Below, one piece after another: positions 33,411 to 45,125 of a stretch of 64,000 nucleotides of DNA. Location: positions 18,412,001 to 18,476,000 of the forward strand of contig OY747723.1 of assembly GCA_963556495.2 (NCBI GenBank), read 5' to 3'. Position numbers and translations under genes: made by a program. Position 1 is the first letter of the stretch. Each line of letters starts with the position of its first letter. This stretch comes from Valencia hispanica (taxonomy: Eukaryota; Chordata; Actinopteri; Cyprinodontiformes; Valenciidae). The notes below the pieces were generated by a model. That model was not told where the DNA came from, ran no database searches, and was given only the letters and a program-made list of their open reading frames with translations.

Positions 33411-34600
33411 TACTGATTGGAGATGGAATGACTGTATGATTTACAGAAAGTGGAGCTTTTGGTAACTTTTTGAGATTATTGGCGTTACATTTGTTCTGTT
33501 TATGATTTTTAGTCTGCTCTCTGCTGATAATAACAGGTATGAATGATGTAGAACAAGGTCCAAGTCCAGTATGTGAGTTACAGTTAAAATCAGGGGTGAG
33601 TGCGTAGGAGCAGGGACCATTTGCACATCAGGATGTGGCGGAGGGGCCAGAGAGGGCAGGGGCAGCTGGGGCCTGTGTGGTAGACACGGGTGGCAGGGTA
33701 GGCATGCCAGGCTCAATGCCAGCATGCGGGTGCCCTGTATGTTAAGATGGTACAAACATCTGGTACAAACATCTGGTACAAACAGGTGCTTCCTGGCCCC
33801 AAAAATGTTAAAATTGTCTATAAAACCAATATTGTGAATGACGGTGGCAGAGGAGAGCCAAGTATTCAGGGATAGGGGTCTGCTAAAACAGCCAATCCCT
33901 CTGCCAATGGTGGGGGTGGGGCCAGAGGTAAAAAAACAGAGACGTGTGTTTTTGAAAAGATAAAAAAAGTGAATAAAATCAAGCTTCAGGAGCTCAGACT
34001 GCTGTTTATGAATGTCATTGGTGTCAACATGAATCACAACTTTACTCACATATTTGTGTAGTTCAATGAGCTGTGGGATCTGTCCAGTAGTGTCTGTGAC
34101 AGTGGCTCCAGGGAAACACAGAGTGAGGGCTCCTATCATCCTCACATTTCTGACTATGGAGTCCCCGATGATGAGTGTGGTGGGTCTGCAGGTGGATGTT
34201 TGTGCTGGGGAGAAGGTCTTTCACCATCCAGGACTTGTTGTATGCTAGGTGGAGAAGCATCCCGGGCGCTGAAATGGTTTGATAATGGCAGGCAGATTGG
34301 AGGAGAGCGGTGGCGGCTGCTCCCAGCGCCCCCACTGTGGCCGGGCCCAACCGTTGACCGGGTACCCTGGAGAACCAGAGTGGAGCTGATGGGGGCTTTT
34401 GGTTTAGCCCCCTGCTGGAACCAGCATTTCTCCTCTGCAGCAGATGACACATAGGCATTTGGCACCTCGAGTCCGTTTGGACACACAGCAATGGATCCCC
34501 CCTCCACAGCTTCGCTGGTCTGGCAGGGAATAGTGTCGGCCAGCTGTGCACTGTTGGTGGCGGTGAGAGTCGAGCCGAAGATGATGTCCACGTTGCGCTC
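33411..34600 (-). pseudogene. ORF1 (SGNH esterase) of the - strand LINE, frameshifted
   Basis: The N-terminal part lies in frames 34591-34154 and 34551-34063. The SGNH domain continues in another frame: TTLIIGDSIVRNVRM (block I GDS with Ser) across 34180-34140, VVIHVDTNDIH (block III, Asn kept, Gly replaced) near 34030, and IGFIDNFNIFGARKHLFVPD near 33800. Block V (usually DG-H-N) is broken by a tandem expansion at 33749-33791 that inserts extra copies of a FVPDVCTRCLY-type unit, then resumes HLNIQGTRML. The downstream tail is Pro/His-rich. Frame shifts near 34150 and the loss of the Asp-His pair spacing make it non-functional. Confidence 0.75.
33749..33791. repeat. Short tandem repeat in LINE ORF1 (three partial copies of 16 bp)
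   Basis: On the + strand ggtacaaacatct occurs twice followed by ggtacaaacaggtg, a 16-bp step. It falls in the conserved C-terminal block of the SGNH domain and explains its disruption. Confidence 0.8.
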
Positions 34601-34908
34601 GTGGTCCTGGATTTGGTGGAGTGTTGAATTCCTCTGCTCCAGCTCCAGAACGCTCTAACTGAGTTTTGCGCAGCTAATCACATCCAAGACTGCAGGTGAG
34701 TGGAGCATGGTGTGGGGAGAGAAGTATGCCGCACTCCCCACCGATTAAAATGATCCGATAAAACATCCAGATTATTAATAAGTTAGTGGTGTTAAAATTA
34801 GTTAGAACCAATCTTTAAAAAGATTTAAAATCAGTTAAAAGCCATGCTTGTTGGGGAGCCGGTCTTGACGGGTCTGACAGATGCTGACGCATGCGTGGCA
34901 TCTGTCAG
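34592..34908 (-). other. 5' leader of the - strand LINE, ending at a palindrome
   Basis: Sequence upstream of ORF1 (- strand sense) reaches about 34870. It abuts CTGACAGATGC (34874-34884), paired exactly with GCATCTGTCAG (34898-34908). The loop contains ACGCATGCGT (34887-34896), itself a perfect palindrome. The hairpin may be the element's 5' start or pre-existing host sequence. Confidence 0.55.
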
Positions 34909-37249
34909 CATTCCTTCTGTCTCCTTGGGTATTTCCAAATAACTTAATTTTTCATCCTTGTGGGAGCTTTTAGTCAGGGATTTTTTGATAATACTGCAGG
35001 TAAAGGGAAATATGAAAGTAATTTAAAGAAGCACTCATTGAGAAGTTATAGTGCTCTTCTGTCAATCATTATCTGGCAAATCCTTTTTTGGGGAAATATC
35101 TTGGGTTGGGTGATGATGCTGCACACTAATAGATCCATATTCTATTCAATTCTAATCCCTAAATTATAAAACGTAGTGTTCAAAAACAGTTAGCTGTGGT
35201 CCAGAAAGCAGAACATTATTGTTCATTTATACAGGTGTTTGTGTGATGTGTGATTTGCCTAAGAATTGTTGACGTGATGTTCTGGAAAGAAGAATTCAAT
35301 TGGCCATTTGGGTGTAGGGACAAAAAATGTACTCAAATATACATATATCAGTGTGTTTTATGACAAGAAACCTGAAGGTAAAGTAATTTTAAAATGCACA
35401 TGTCTAAAGAAGTATTTTAAATCACATCAGTGAAAATAGGCAGGCTTTACTGATTATGGAAGTGGATGTAATGTTTGTGAAGGTACCATCTGGAAATCTC
35501 TCATGGTAATCACAGAACTGATTGTTTTTCTGACACTGAAAAAAAGATAGCATATGTCAAATGAATATGTCAAATGAATGTGTGGCCAGTTACTGGTGAC
35601 AGAAAAGGGATGGCGTGAACAGTTTTGCTGAAAAGATACCATGGGTGAAGTGAAGGGTACAGTTTTCTCCTTATCTCTTGTGCTAGGATTGTACCGGCAT
35701 GTAGGTTAAAAATATATGTCTAATTCAAATTGTGTTGTTTTAAACCTGAACAACGCATATTGTTTATGTGGAACGAAAAGTGCAATGCAACATTAAGGTT
35801 TCTCAAGCAGCTACAGTGGATAAAGAACAATGAACCTAACCAAAACTGTATGTCTATACAGCCTACACCAGGCACATAGTTTGCTCTCCACTTAACTGAA
35901 TTTCTCACCTGAAACAACATCAAGCTGAATGTTTAGATCACTGATACTGGTTAAAAATCAACTTAAGTCCAAATCCAAACCCTATATCTGCTTATCACTT
36001 TAAAAACAACAACAAAACTAACCAAACCTCTTGTCAGTTCTGTAGGGGCTACTTATAATTTTTTTCTCTTGATTGAAACAAAGGAAAACCGTACTGATCC
36101 GTGACTTTAAAACCAAAGTATATGTTGAAATTGGTTTGTATAGAGTTTCTAGATAAAAGAAAGAACGAAAAAAACACTTTTGCCCATAATTAGCTGCAAC
36201 AGCATTTTTTGTATTTCCCAAAGCTAAGCCAGATGGAGGGATTCCCTATCATTTTTCATTTTCCCTTTTAACCACCAACATGTGTAGTATTAGCTTTTAA
36301 TAATTAAACCTATTTAAAAATAAAACGTCTATATGGGCTTCCTGTCCTTGAAGTACTATTTTGACAGCTACATACCTGTAGTGCAGTTAAATCCTCAAGA
36401 GAAACAGAGTTATTATGTGGGTGAAGTAAAACTTCTACAACCTTTGCCTACACTCAAAGATTTTTCTGACCTCCTCCTCCTCAATGTATAAATCACCACA
36501 TAGATTTTCCTTTATCAACCTTAAATTCAAGTTACATATATTGCTTTCACTACTTGGATTGTAGTTAGTTGTATATACTATATTCATTGAATATTAATCT
36601 GTCTATATTAAATGAGTGGTAATAATACAACTATTGTGAGCCTCAATCTTGAACATAGCTGAAAATAAAACATTATAACCAATAATGATATAAGCTGTTT
36701 AAGTTTAAACTATTCACTGAATAAATACAGTTAACACAAAGGCAGTTTCCAATGACTGATCAACAATTCAAAACCCCAGTTAGAGTAAAGTGTAGTGGAG
36801 GTCAAACTTCTAAAAAGCATTGAAGCCCTTGAAACTTGCAAAAACTGCTAAATATGAACATTTGCTTTCTTCGGATTACCCACAGGAAGAAAATTGAACA
36901 TCAGGTAAATATGTATTAGTAAGTTAACATCCAGTTCTGACACCTTATGTCTTTTTAGTTGCCAAAGCTAAAAGGAAAAGGTGAGACTTTCAGTGGTGTT
37001 TACTGTCTGGTACAATGACTGCGCTGAACTACAATGTCATCATTAATTACAATAAAGAAAAACATGAATTGTTAACATTCTCAATGGATTTCAAACATGA
37101 AAGCTAAATTGTTTTGTTTGCAGTGCCAGCACTGGAGAGCTCATGTATCTTACTCATGCCGCATATGATTTTAGACTCAGTTAATTGTCTTTTTAAAATT
37201 ATGTATGAAAACACCACCTGCTGGAGCCTGCTGTAACATTCCTGCTCAT
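34909..37249. other. Intergenic AT-rich DNA
   Basis: No gene, RNA or transposon recognised. A 13-bp tandem pair (tatgtcaaatgaa twice) lies at about 35550-35578. Short frames (34960-35169, 36018-36221 and others) lack motifs. Confidence 0.55.
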
Positions 37250-37600
37250 GAGCTGCCAAAGACTCTATCTCTAATTAAAATATGGCTCCCCCACTGCTGT
37301 CTGCCTTAACATTTTCATAAGTAATCTGCCCTCTTGTAGGCTTATATCGGTTCCTCTTGTTTTGGAAATTACTGTTCTCTGCTGGCTTGCCGGCAGGCAC
37401 AGATGTGCTTTTTTTTCTGTAAATCGCCTCTATTGTGGGGGCTAAGGTCAAGTTCAGTAGGTTGATGGCCCTTTCAGAGTTTGCCATGGATCTCAAACTC
37501 ATCTCTGTGAGCTGTCTCTGCTCCTGTGGTCCACACAGTTTCAACCTTTCTGTCAAACTGACTTCGGTTGCAGAGCATGGTGGGAGTTTTAATCTTACTT
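37250..37600. other. Complex non-repetitive sequence; candidate conserved noncoding element
   Basis: Balanced composition with TAATTA homeodomain-type cores (for example ctctaattaaaatatggc near 37270), no transposon resemblance and no splice-bounded ORF. The overlapping frames on both strands (37275-37556 -, 37435-37644 +) look incidental. Conservation is untested. Confidence 0.3.
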
Positions 37601-40600
37601 TTTTTTCTCAACCAGCACTGCATTTATATTGTCAGTTAATTTAAGCGGATCAAGGTGTCCAATTGCCTTGTCTAAAGGAAAGGCTTAGTATGACAAATAA
37701 CAGGGCAGCACACTCCAGAGTCTATCTTGTTAGCACCACTGCCCATCTTCCGTCTGTGAAGATTAACCTTTCTGGCTCTAGTGACATGGTTTTGATTATT
37801 TCCATAGTCGGGCTTAAAGAACTCTAGATTGTAAGCTCAATCAATCCAAATAATTAGGACTAACTGTACCAATTTGATTTTTAAAAAAAGAAACTAAAAC
37901 TAGAAATGAAAAATGAAGAAAGCCCAGAAGACAGAAACACCAGCTGCCATTTCCAACAGCCCAAAATGACATCAACACAAAAGTAACTTTTGTGAAAGAA
38001 AAAATACGCTTCATACACTGCTGATTTCATATTCACCAAAAACGCAATGTTCTTGTATTTCTCATTATACTTTATTTGCACTCTAGTGCAAAGGAGAAAG
38101 AGAAAACTCTCATTAAGAGGACCTTGAAATTTTAAGAGTTGTTAACCAAATAAGACAGCACACCTAATTACCAAGTCTCAGCTTTAGCCTTGATTTTTAT
38201 GGAACATTTCAAAGTTGTAGCATTCTGCAACTGTGCTCTCATTTGAAGCATAGGATTTTTTCTCTCTGGTGAATGCCATTGACAGGAAGGTAATGAGGTA
38301 TGTGTTAATCCAGGCTTAAAGGAGAAATACAATTTTAGAATTGTAAAACCCATTACATTTTCAAAGTATGACAGATAAATAAATCATAATTTCTCCTTTC
38401 TTTGCACCCAACTTTAAAAGCACTTTTTAGCAACTTAAAAATAATTTTTTTGAAACACAAAGGGAACTATATACAGGTGGCATGTCATCTAGATTTGCAG
38501 TCTCATACAGATTATTGTACACAAAGGCCGTTTGCATGAGTAAAAATTGTTTACTTAACAGGAATGTTGTTGGATAGGTGGCCATATTTGGTAACAAGGT
38601 GAAAGGATATATTGCTTTTGCTCCAAAAACATTTATGCAGGAAATGTGAAGGAGCTCTAAGGAAGTACACAGCTGGAGTCAATGGATTTCTTCTATTCTG
38701 TTGAAAATATTTGCTTCCAGATTAGGGATTTGAGGCAAGGAACAACGTAAGCCAAAGGCGCAAGACGGCACAGTTCATGTCATGACCGATGGCTTGAGCA
38801 GAGGATCAGCAGCGATCTTGCTAAGTCAACTGCAACTGTTGTAAACAGAAAGCTTAAAACCCTCATAATTAAAACACATACCTCATTATGCGGAGAAAAG
38901 TGAGACTTGCGCAACCACTGAATGTCTTGCTAATATAAGATAGGCTATTTTGGTGACAGTTGTGCTGATGCATGCCTGTGCACTTTGGCGTAACAATGCT
39001 TGTCAGAACTGGAGCAAAAAAACATGTATATGTCAACAATACCAGAATTTTGTTTTCTTGAATTACATATTTACCTTTTTCCACAATGGTCAATTACAGA
39101 CAGAATTTGTTTGCAAAAGAGTGCTTTTATATCCATCTATGGGCTGTCAGTTTTTTATGTCAATTATACGGTTTCAGGATATACTATTATCCTGACCTTC
39201 TCTTCATTAAAAGGGCAAATCACCATATAAATATCCCATTTGTGAATTAAAAGTAATTAGAGCTTGAGATGTTGCTATTGCTATATTTGTGTTAGGTGGT
39301 CATTATTCACCAATACCAAATTTCAGGGATCTAAATATGGCTTCATCAGCAACTTTCAGTTGTGTTCCTGAATGCCTTTTTTTCTTTTTGATATGTTTTT
39401 TTTTTTTTTGTTTAGCTACTGTTACCTTAGTCAGAACTGAAAAGAAGAAGTAAGAAACAGATGAATAGATGCCTTTTCAAGAATTTGAATACTACTTCAG
39501 ATGCACCATATTATAGGAATAGTTTTAGAAAATGCTTTTTGGGGTGTGGGTTTGCCTGAAGGTGTAATGTTTAAAAGAACCACACACAGTATTTTTATAT
39601 TGATGCAAATATCTAATTTTAGTGACCTCTATGAAAAGAAGTGTGAAATTTAAGCTTGTTTTGTAAATTGATGATTCCATGAATTTTCTTTGTGTTTAAT
39701 GACATGCAAATTTCATGACTGCACTATCTTTCCAGTCTGATACATGAAATCCCTTCATCACATACTGATATTTCATGTCATATTGATGCCATTATTTTCC
39801 CACTAATGTGCTAAGCTGCCAACCCTGGCATTACCAATGAGCTGCAGATGTAGCATCTGCTCCTTTAGTGCAAATGTGCTTGTGCGTGGGTGGATGGGTG
39901 TTTGTCTTTGACTTCTTTGTAAAATCCAGTATGTGCTGCTTCAAATTAAGCGATCAGCTCTCTAATCCTTCACCAAAATGGTTGCACTTCAAAGACTGCA
40001 GCTCATAGGCGGTCCTTCTTCAGGCGGCAGGCATTCAATGATCTGTGCTTCCCTGCAGACCTCAGAACATTTAGCTTACCGGCTAAGCTACAAAAGAGCG
40101 GACGCTTGTTTCTTCCACTTTCAACCTTTTAATACCACTTGTTTCTTCTTTCTAACTCGACCTTTCTTTGTCCCTTTACCAGGGAGGATCCTTTCGGACC
40201 AGTTGACATCAAGTTGGATGTCTGCCAAACACTTGGTGACGGCACAGTGATGTGTGCTCAGACCACTTAGAATCTCACTCTGATACCTGCCCACAAACTG
40301 TCAAGAGTTCTTGGTTTAAAGCCACAAAGCATTTCTGCAATTGTGTACTTAAAACATTGCTTAAACCAGAATATCACATCCACTTATCTAATGACAAATC
40401 ATTCCCAGTCTGCAACTTCTAACCACACAGATTCAGTATTTTGAAATCTATTTGGATTTATTCTAGTTCCACAACTACTTTTGGGGGTAAACCGTCCAAA
40501 CACGCCAACCTTCTTCTTGAACAGCCTTGCCCCTTTACATTACATTCAAACAAAAGTAAGCTTGCAGGGCTTTAAGGGATGTCAACACTGTTGCTAAACT

Positions 40601-40716
40601 CTCCAAATATTAAAAACATACATACAAACAAAAAGTGACAAACATAAGCTGGACATTCTCTGTCAGGTTTTTCTGGGTGAGAGCAGAATTCATGAGCACA
40701 TCAAATACTACAAATT
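37601..40716. other. Intergenic DNA without recognised genes
   Basis: AT-rich, with a T-run at about 39400-39410. The 90-codon frame at 39978-40250 has no domain, biased Phe/Ser content and no exon signals that fit, so it is not called. Confidence 0.5.
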
Positions 40717-40912
40717 ATGACTATCACAATAATGTTATTTATTTGTAAAAAATGTTTGGAATCATGTATGATTTTCGTTCCACTTCTCACGTGTACACCA
40801 CTTTGTATTGGTCTTTCACGTGGACTTCCAATAAAAATGATTCATGTGTGTGGCTGTAATGTGACAAAATGTGGAAAAGTTCAAGGGGGCCGAATACTTT
40901 TGCAAGCCACTG
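40717..40912. mobile_element. Solo Tc1-like terminal repeat region
   Basis: The series ccactttgtattggtctttc, cttccaataaaaatgattca, tggctgtaatgtgacaaaat, gtggaaaagttcaagggggc and cgaatacttttgcaagccac ending in cactg|TA is the terminal repeat of a fish Tc1 family. The element ends at 40912 and TA (40913-40914) follows, as expected for Tc1 insertion. No transposase is present upstream. Confidence 0.75.
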
Positions 40913-40914
40913 TA

Positions 40915-41980
40915 TGCAGCATTGAAATGATCCAGATCCCAATGTTTTTATCTGCTCAGCAGGAAATACAAATCGTTTGTCTAATTGTTAAAAAACTTGA
41001 GACAGAACAGATTTAGATGAGCCCAGTGTTGTACATACCGCTATGTTTTATTTCAGAACAATGTATCTCAATGGAGTTTTTTTTTAATGTGATGGATGAG
41101 GTCCTTATATTTTGTAGGAACTTAGAGGTCTGGGTTCTTATGTTATATGTTCAAGTTATAATCAGTTTTGACTAACCTACACTATACTCTAGAGGTCAAT
41201 AATGTGGCCAACAGCCCAATGCAGACCACAAGAATAAATTGACTAAGATTGTGGATTGCTGAAGTGTTCATGGTGAATGAAGCAGAATCAAGACAACACT
41301 TGGAATAAAAGGAAAAAACTCGTATTTTCATCCATTTATGGCAGATGTGGAGGCTAACAAGATGGATGAGCTTCCTCCATTGGCCATGACATAGGCCAGT
41401 GGGACTCTAATGTTCACTGAGATGTTGCTTTGCTTTATGCCTCTGCCCAGGACTCTGTGGGGAATTTTCCATCTGAGTGAGCTGGGAAGACAAAGTGAAA
41501 AAGATGGAGAGAGGCCTTGCCATTTTCAGTCTTTGTTGATGGGATAATCCAGGGTATGCTCTATTTTCCTTTCATCTCAAGGACAAATGAGGCTGTCGCC
41601 TTTAGGTTAGCATTGCTCACTCATTGCTAACCTATTTTGGATTCACTTATTGATTGGTTTATTGACTTATATTTTAAATACACCCTTTAAATGTATAATT
41701 TTCCTCTACAAGATTGGTTACATGATATGCTTTGCTTCATATAAGGAGTAAGGGAGGATTTACTAACTCAACATTTCAGGGCATGGCTTTTTCCATCTTG
41801 TTGCAGGCATATGCCAGCTGTCCACCAACTGCACAATAAACCCAAATGACCTTCACCACATACTGTATAGATTAACTTCATTTTAGCATCTCTAACTCCT
41901 TTGGGAAAGATACAAAGATGGTATCAGACATTTGATCTGCATTTTTCTATTCAGACCGAATTACTACCTTTCAAAACCAG
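40915..41980. other. Intergenic DNA, nothing recognised
   Basis: No gene, RNA or repeat can be supported. Confidence 0.5.
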
Positions 41981-42066
41981 CTTTTGTTGTGCTTACATCT
42001 TTTGGAGAATGCCTCTACCAGCTTTGCACATTTTAAGAAGAATAAATACATTTGCAAGGCACTGTA
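41981..42066 (-). mobile_element. Tiny Tc1-like fragment ending at a terminus
   Basis: The phrase gcctctaccagctttgcaca matches antisense Tc1 transposase-flank text, and acatttgcaaggcactg|ta ends like a Tc1 terminus with TA following (42066-42067). Everything between is deleted. Confidence 0.5.
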
Positions 42067-42067
42067 A

Positions 42068-43028
42068 ATACAGAAGATACACAGCTCAGCAAGAGTATAA
42101 TTTGACCAAAAAATGGGAAATCCATGGGGTCTCATTAAGAAGAAATTGAAGTCCAATTTTAGTTGACACACACACAAAGCCAAGCATATAACTTTGAAAC
42201 TAGTTATTCACACAACATGCACGTCTTTAATGACTCACTCTGACTCTCAGTTGTGCTCATTAACTGAAGGCAATCACCAATTCATAGGAACGGAGTTGTC
42301 AACCAGAAATTGTCATCTTTTATTTCTTTATACACACTGGATCAAAGCATGAGCATAACATGTTTATTTTATGTTTGGATCATAAGCTCAGTTTGAGGAT
42401 CAAAAAACTTTTTAAGGTTATTTTGTGGTATTTAAAATGAACCCCTGTAACTAAAATAAACCTGAGCTTACTCAATGCATTTAAAGAAATGGAAAAGCCT
42501 TTTTCTCTGTCAAATAACATGGACTGTCCTTGTAACCCAGCTTTATTTTGTTGTTTTGCCCATTTGTGTTGAAACATTTAAGAAGACTCAGATTTCATTT
42601 CTCATTCCACTCACTATCAGCATTCACACTGACAACAAACTCTTCTGTGAGTAATGGCATACGATGGCTCGACATAAAGTTTGAGCACTTTGGTATCTTC
42701 TTCTGTTCACCCTAGGCCCTAAAGGAGGTGTCAACACTGGAACCTATTAACACGAGAATGATTAATGTGCCCAGATGAACCCTGCAATGTAAATTATTTC
42801 TAAAAGTTGATGCACAAGACTCTGTGTAATTGCATGATCACCAGTGACCCAGTCAAAATCATCACTGAAGTGCAGAGAAGATGGTATTTAATGTTGATTA
42901 ATGATTGGGTTTCCTGATCTCACTTCATACTTGACTTTGGGTATTTGCAGGCGTGTGTAAAAGAGATCAGCAGGATTTTACATTTCAGTAAATATGGAAA
43001 AACACCCACCTTTGAAGTCAAAGATAAG

Positions 43029-43030
<2 letters not shown>
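42068..43030. other. Intergenic DNA; complex stretch at 42600-42930
   Basis: The 42600-42930 part is non-repetitive with atgattaatgtg and gttgattaatgattgg motifs (homeodomain-like cores), possibly regulatory. The rest is unremarkable. No gene is supported. Confidence 0.4.

Positions 43031-43119
<89 letters not shown>
43031..43119. repeat. (TA)44 microsatellite
   Basis: Uninterrupted alternating TA for about 89 bp. The Tyr-Ile repeat ORFs through it on both strands are artefacts. Such tracts form cruciforms and vary in length. Confidence 0.95.
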
Positions 43120-43123
<4 letters not shown>

Positions 43124-44389
43124 TTGTTGCTTCTACTGGATTTAAGAAGAAGAAGAAGCTGTAAGGATTGTAGGCGAATGTGTTTTCTTTGAAAGAATGA
43201 CAGAACAAGATGGTTTGGGGCAAATTCACACTGGAATGAACCACAAGTTGTCGGGACAAATGTTTATTGAGACAATGTAGTGTGGAGGCCCAAAGTGGAC
43301 ATGGGCAAAAAAGTACAGTACAACAGTATCAACAGGTAACTGATTAACTACTGCATCTCTTTAATCGAAAGTGTCCTAAATATGCAGTGTCACTTGCTCC
43401 ATGCATGTATGCGCAAATAGCACAGGCCAGTGCGCACATCCTCCAAGCAATATAATATATTAATATTATATTTAACTGTTTCTTGCTTGAAAGCAGACGC
43501 ATCAGTAAAAAGGACAGAAATTTGATTAGGCCCCTATTTTTATGATCTTCAGATGCCATCAAAGCTGTATACAAATATTTCTCTCACACAAGTTGTAAAT
43601 ACAAAACAACTGCAGTAAAAGTAAATATGCCATTAACTGTAGGGAAGATGGAGTTTCTCCATACAGAACGGCCATGGTTGCCAGGAAACACACTTGTTTT
43701 TGTTGCATATTCTTCTTCTTGAGTGAGCGTCCCCTCACTTCAGGATTTTTCTTGGTCTTAGTTTCAAATTCAAGACTACGATCTGTTATGAACGTACAGA
43801 GCCTACAGGGAGAGCCGTCTGGTCACATTCGAGCATCGGGGTGTAGAATGTGAGAAAAATACTATAAATATAACCAGCATTGTCCTTTGTGCTACAATAG
43901 AGATTTTGCCAACAGCCTAATGCTGGTTTTCAGGGCTGTTTGAAAAACTAGACAAAACAGTCTGGTTATCAACTTTTGATTGAATAAAGATACTACATAG
44001 CCTACACTGCAGTGCATTTTGTAGCGAAACCTCAAACGGATGAATTAGAGTATTTATATATGAATAATTAATAATTGTTCTCACCATTCTTCAAACCACA
44101 CTCAATATATGGTTATTGTCCCTAGCAATTTTAAAAACAAACTTGACGCCCTTGCACGAGTTAGTAAAGTGGTGTGCACCAGAAAGTATCTGCTGCGAAT
44201 GAGTTAGTAAGTGGTGCGCACAAGAAAGTAACTAGTGCGCATGAAAAACCAACTTTTTTTTCTTTTTTGCCCATGTCCCCTTAGGGGCTCCGTAATGTAG
44301 GGACTTTTGATCATAAAGTATGCCAAAAACCTAAAACTGCATATCAACACAAACACCTCAGAAGAACTGTCAAGCATTGTGTACAAAAA
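43120..44389. other. Intergenic DNA, nothing recognised
   Basis: A short near-repeat (gagttagtaaagtggtg... / gagttagtaagtggtg...) of about 45 bp lies at 44158-44245 in two tandem copies. No gene is supported. Confidence 0.5.
44158..44245. repeat. Imperfect tandem pair of about 44 bp
   Basis: gagttagtaaagtggtgtgc then accagaaagtatctgctgcg is followed by gagttagtaagtggtgcgca and caagaaagtaactagtgcgc, two diverged copies of one unit. Confidence 0.65.
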
Positions 44390-45125
44390 GTACAGGTACA
44401 TTCCACTAAATTAGAATGTGATTGAAAATAAAAATCAGCATTTGGATAAAGCTTTTCAACATGGCAAATGTGTGGACCGATAGAAGATACTGTGCCCCAG
44501 ATCATTACGGACTATGGAAACTTCACACTGGGCCTCATGCAAGTTGGATTATCTGCTTATCCACTTTTCCTTTAGTCAAAGTCTGGAACGTGGATTTTGA
44601 AATAAAATGCAAAAATTACTTTCAACCTTAAAAGAGTACTTATGGAGCTGAGTAACTGCCCTTTAGTTTTTATCCGTTCACCCAGAGGCTTCGGACATTT
44701 CCTCTGGTTTAGGAGTGACTTAACAGCAGAAATGGCACAAATCTAGAATGGGCTTTGCTTGACAATCCTCTCCAGGCTGCATCGCTGTTACTTGCGCACA
44801 TTTTTCTACCACAGGTTTTCCTTTCTCTCAACTTTCTATTATCAAGATACAACACTCTGAGAACAGCCGGCTCAGCAGGCACGCAAGTAATGGCTATTTC
44901 TCCACAGAACTGGAGAAGTGGGGGACCCGAACATCCTGGACAGCGAACAAGAACCACCTTCTCAGCACAAGATTATAACAGGTGTTAACTGCATAATAAA
45001 ACCAATGTGAGGTCATTCTTCTGAAAGCTGGGTCATGAGTGGAATCAAGGTGTTGCAATGACCCAGTCAAAGTACACACTTTAAGCTGATTGAAATGCAT
45101 TGGAGGGAACATTAAGAGAGCTCAA
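44390..45125. mobile_element. Composite of Tc1-like relics
   Basis: Three recognisable parts lie within 740 bp. At 44390-44640, tacaggtacattccactaaa then cagatcattacggactatgg and cttcacactgggcctcatgc match the terminal repeat and antisense flank of one Tc1 family. At 44785-44890 the - strand reads NRKLRERKTCGRKMCASNSD, the linker after the HTH in another family (pattern gKL-gRkkCGRKrCTSN). At 45040-45125, + strand aaggtgttgcaatgacccag and aagctgattgaaatgcattg match the third catalytic region ([16 protein letters not shown]) of a third. They are either nested insertions or debris of mixed origin. Confidence 0.6.

Larger units (their letters stand above)
28972..34880 (-). mobile_element. Near full-length, heavily decayed LINE on the - strand with two nested MITEs
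   Basis: Read on the - strand from about 34880: 5' leader, ORF1 with an SGNH domain (34591-33411), a MITE (33406-32892), endonuclease (32887-32262), linker (32261-31721), reverse transcriptase (31720-30603), a second MITE (30602-30000), C-terminus (29999-29532) and a 3' UTR (29531-28972) ending near ctttattaataaagcgcttt. Without the MITEs the element is about 4.8 kb. Its 3' UTR matches the copy at 54415-54750. It lies tail to tail with the + strand L2 element. Its more eroded frames and nested insertions show it is older. Confidence 0.8.

Noticed and set aside
42945..43259. Tyr-Ile repeat ORFs on both strands
   Set aside because: Direct translation of the (TA)n microsatellite.
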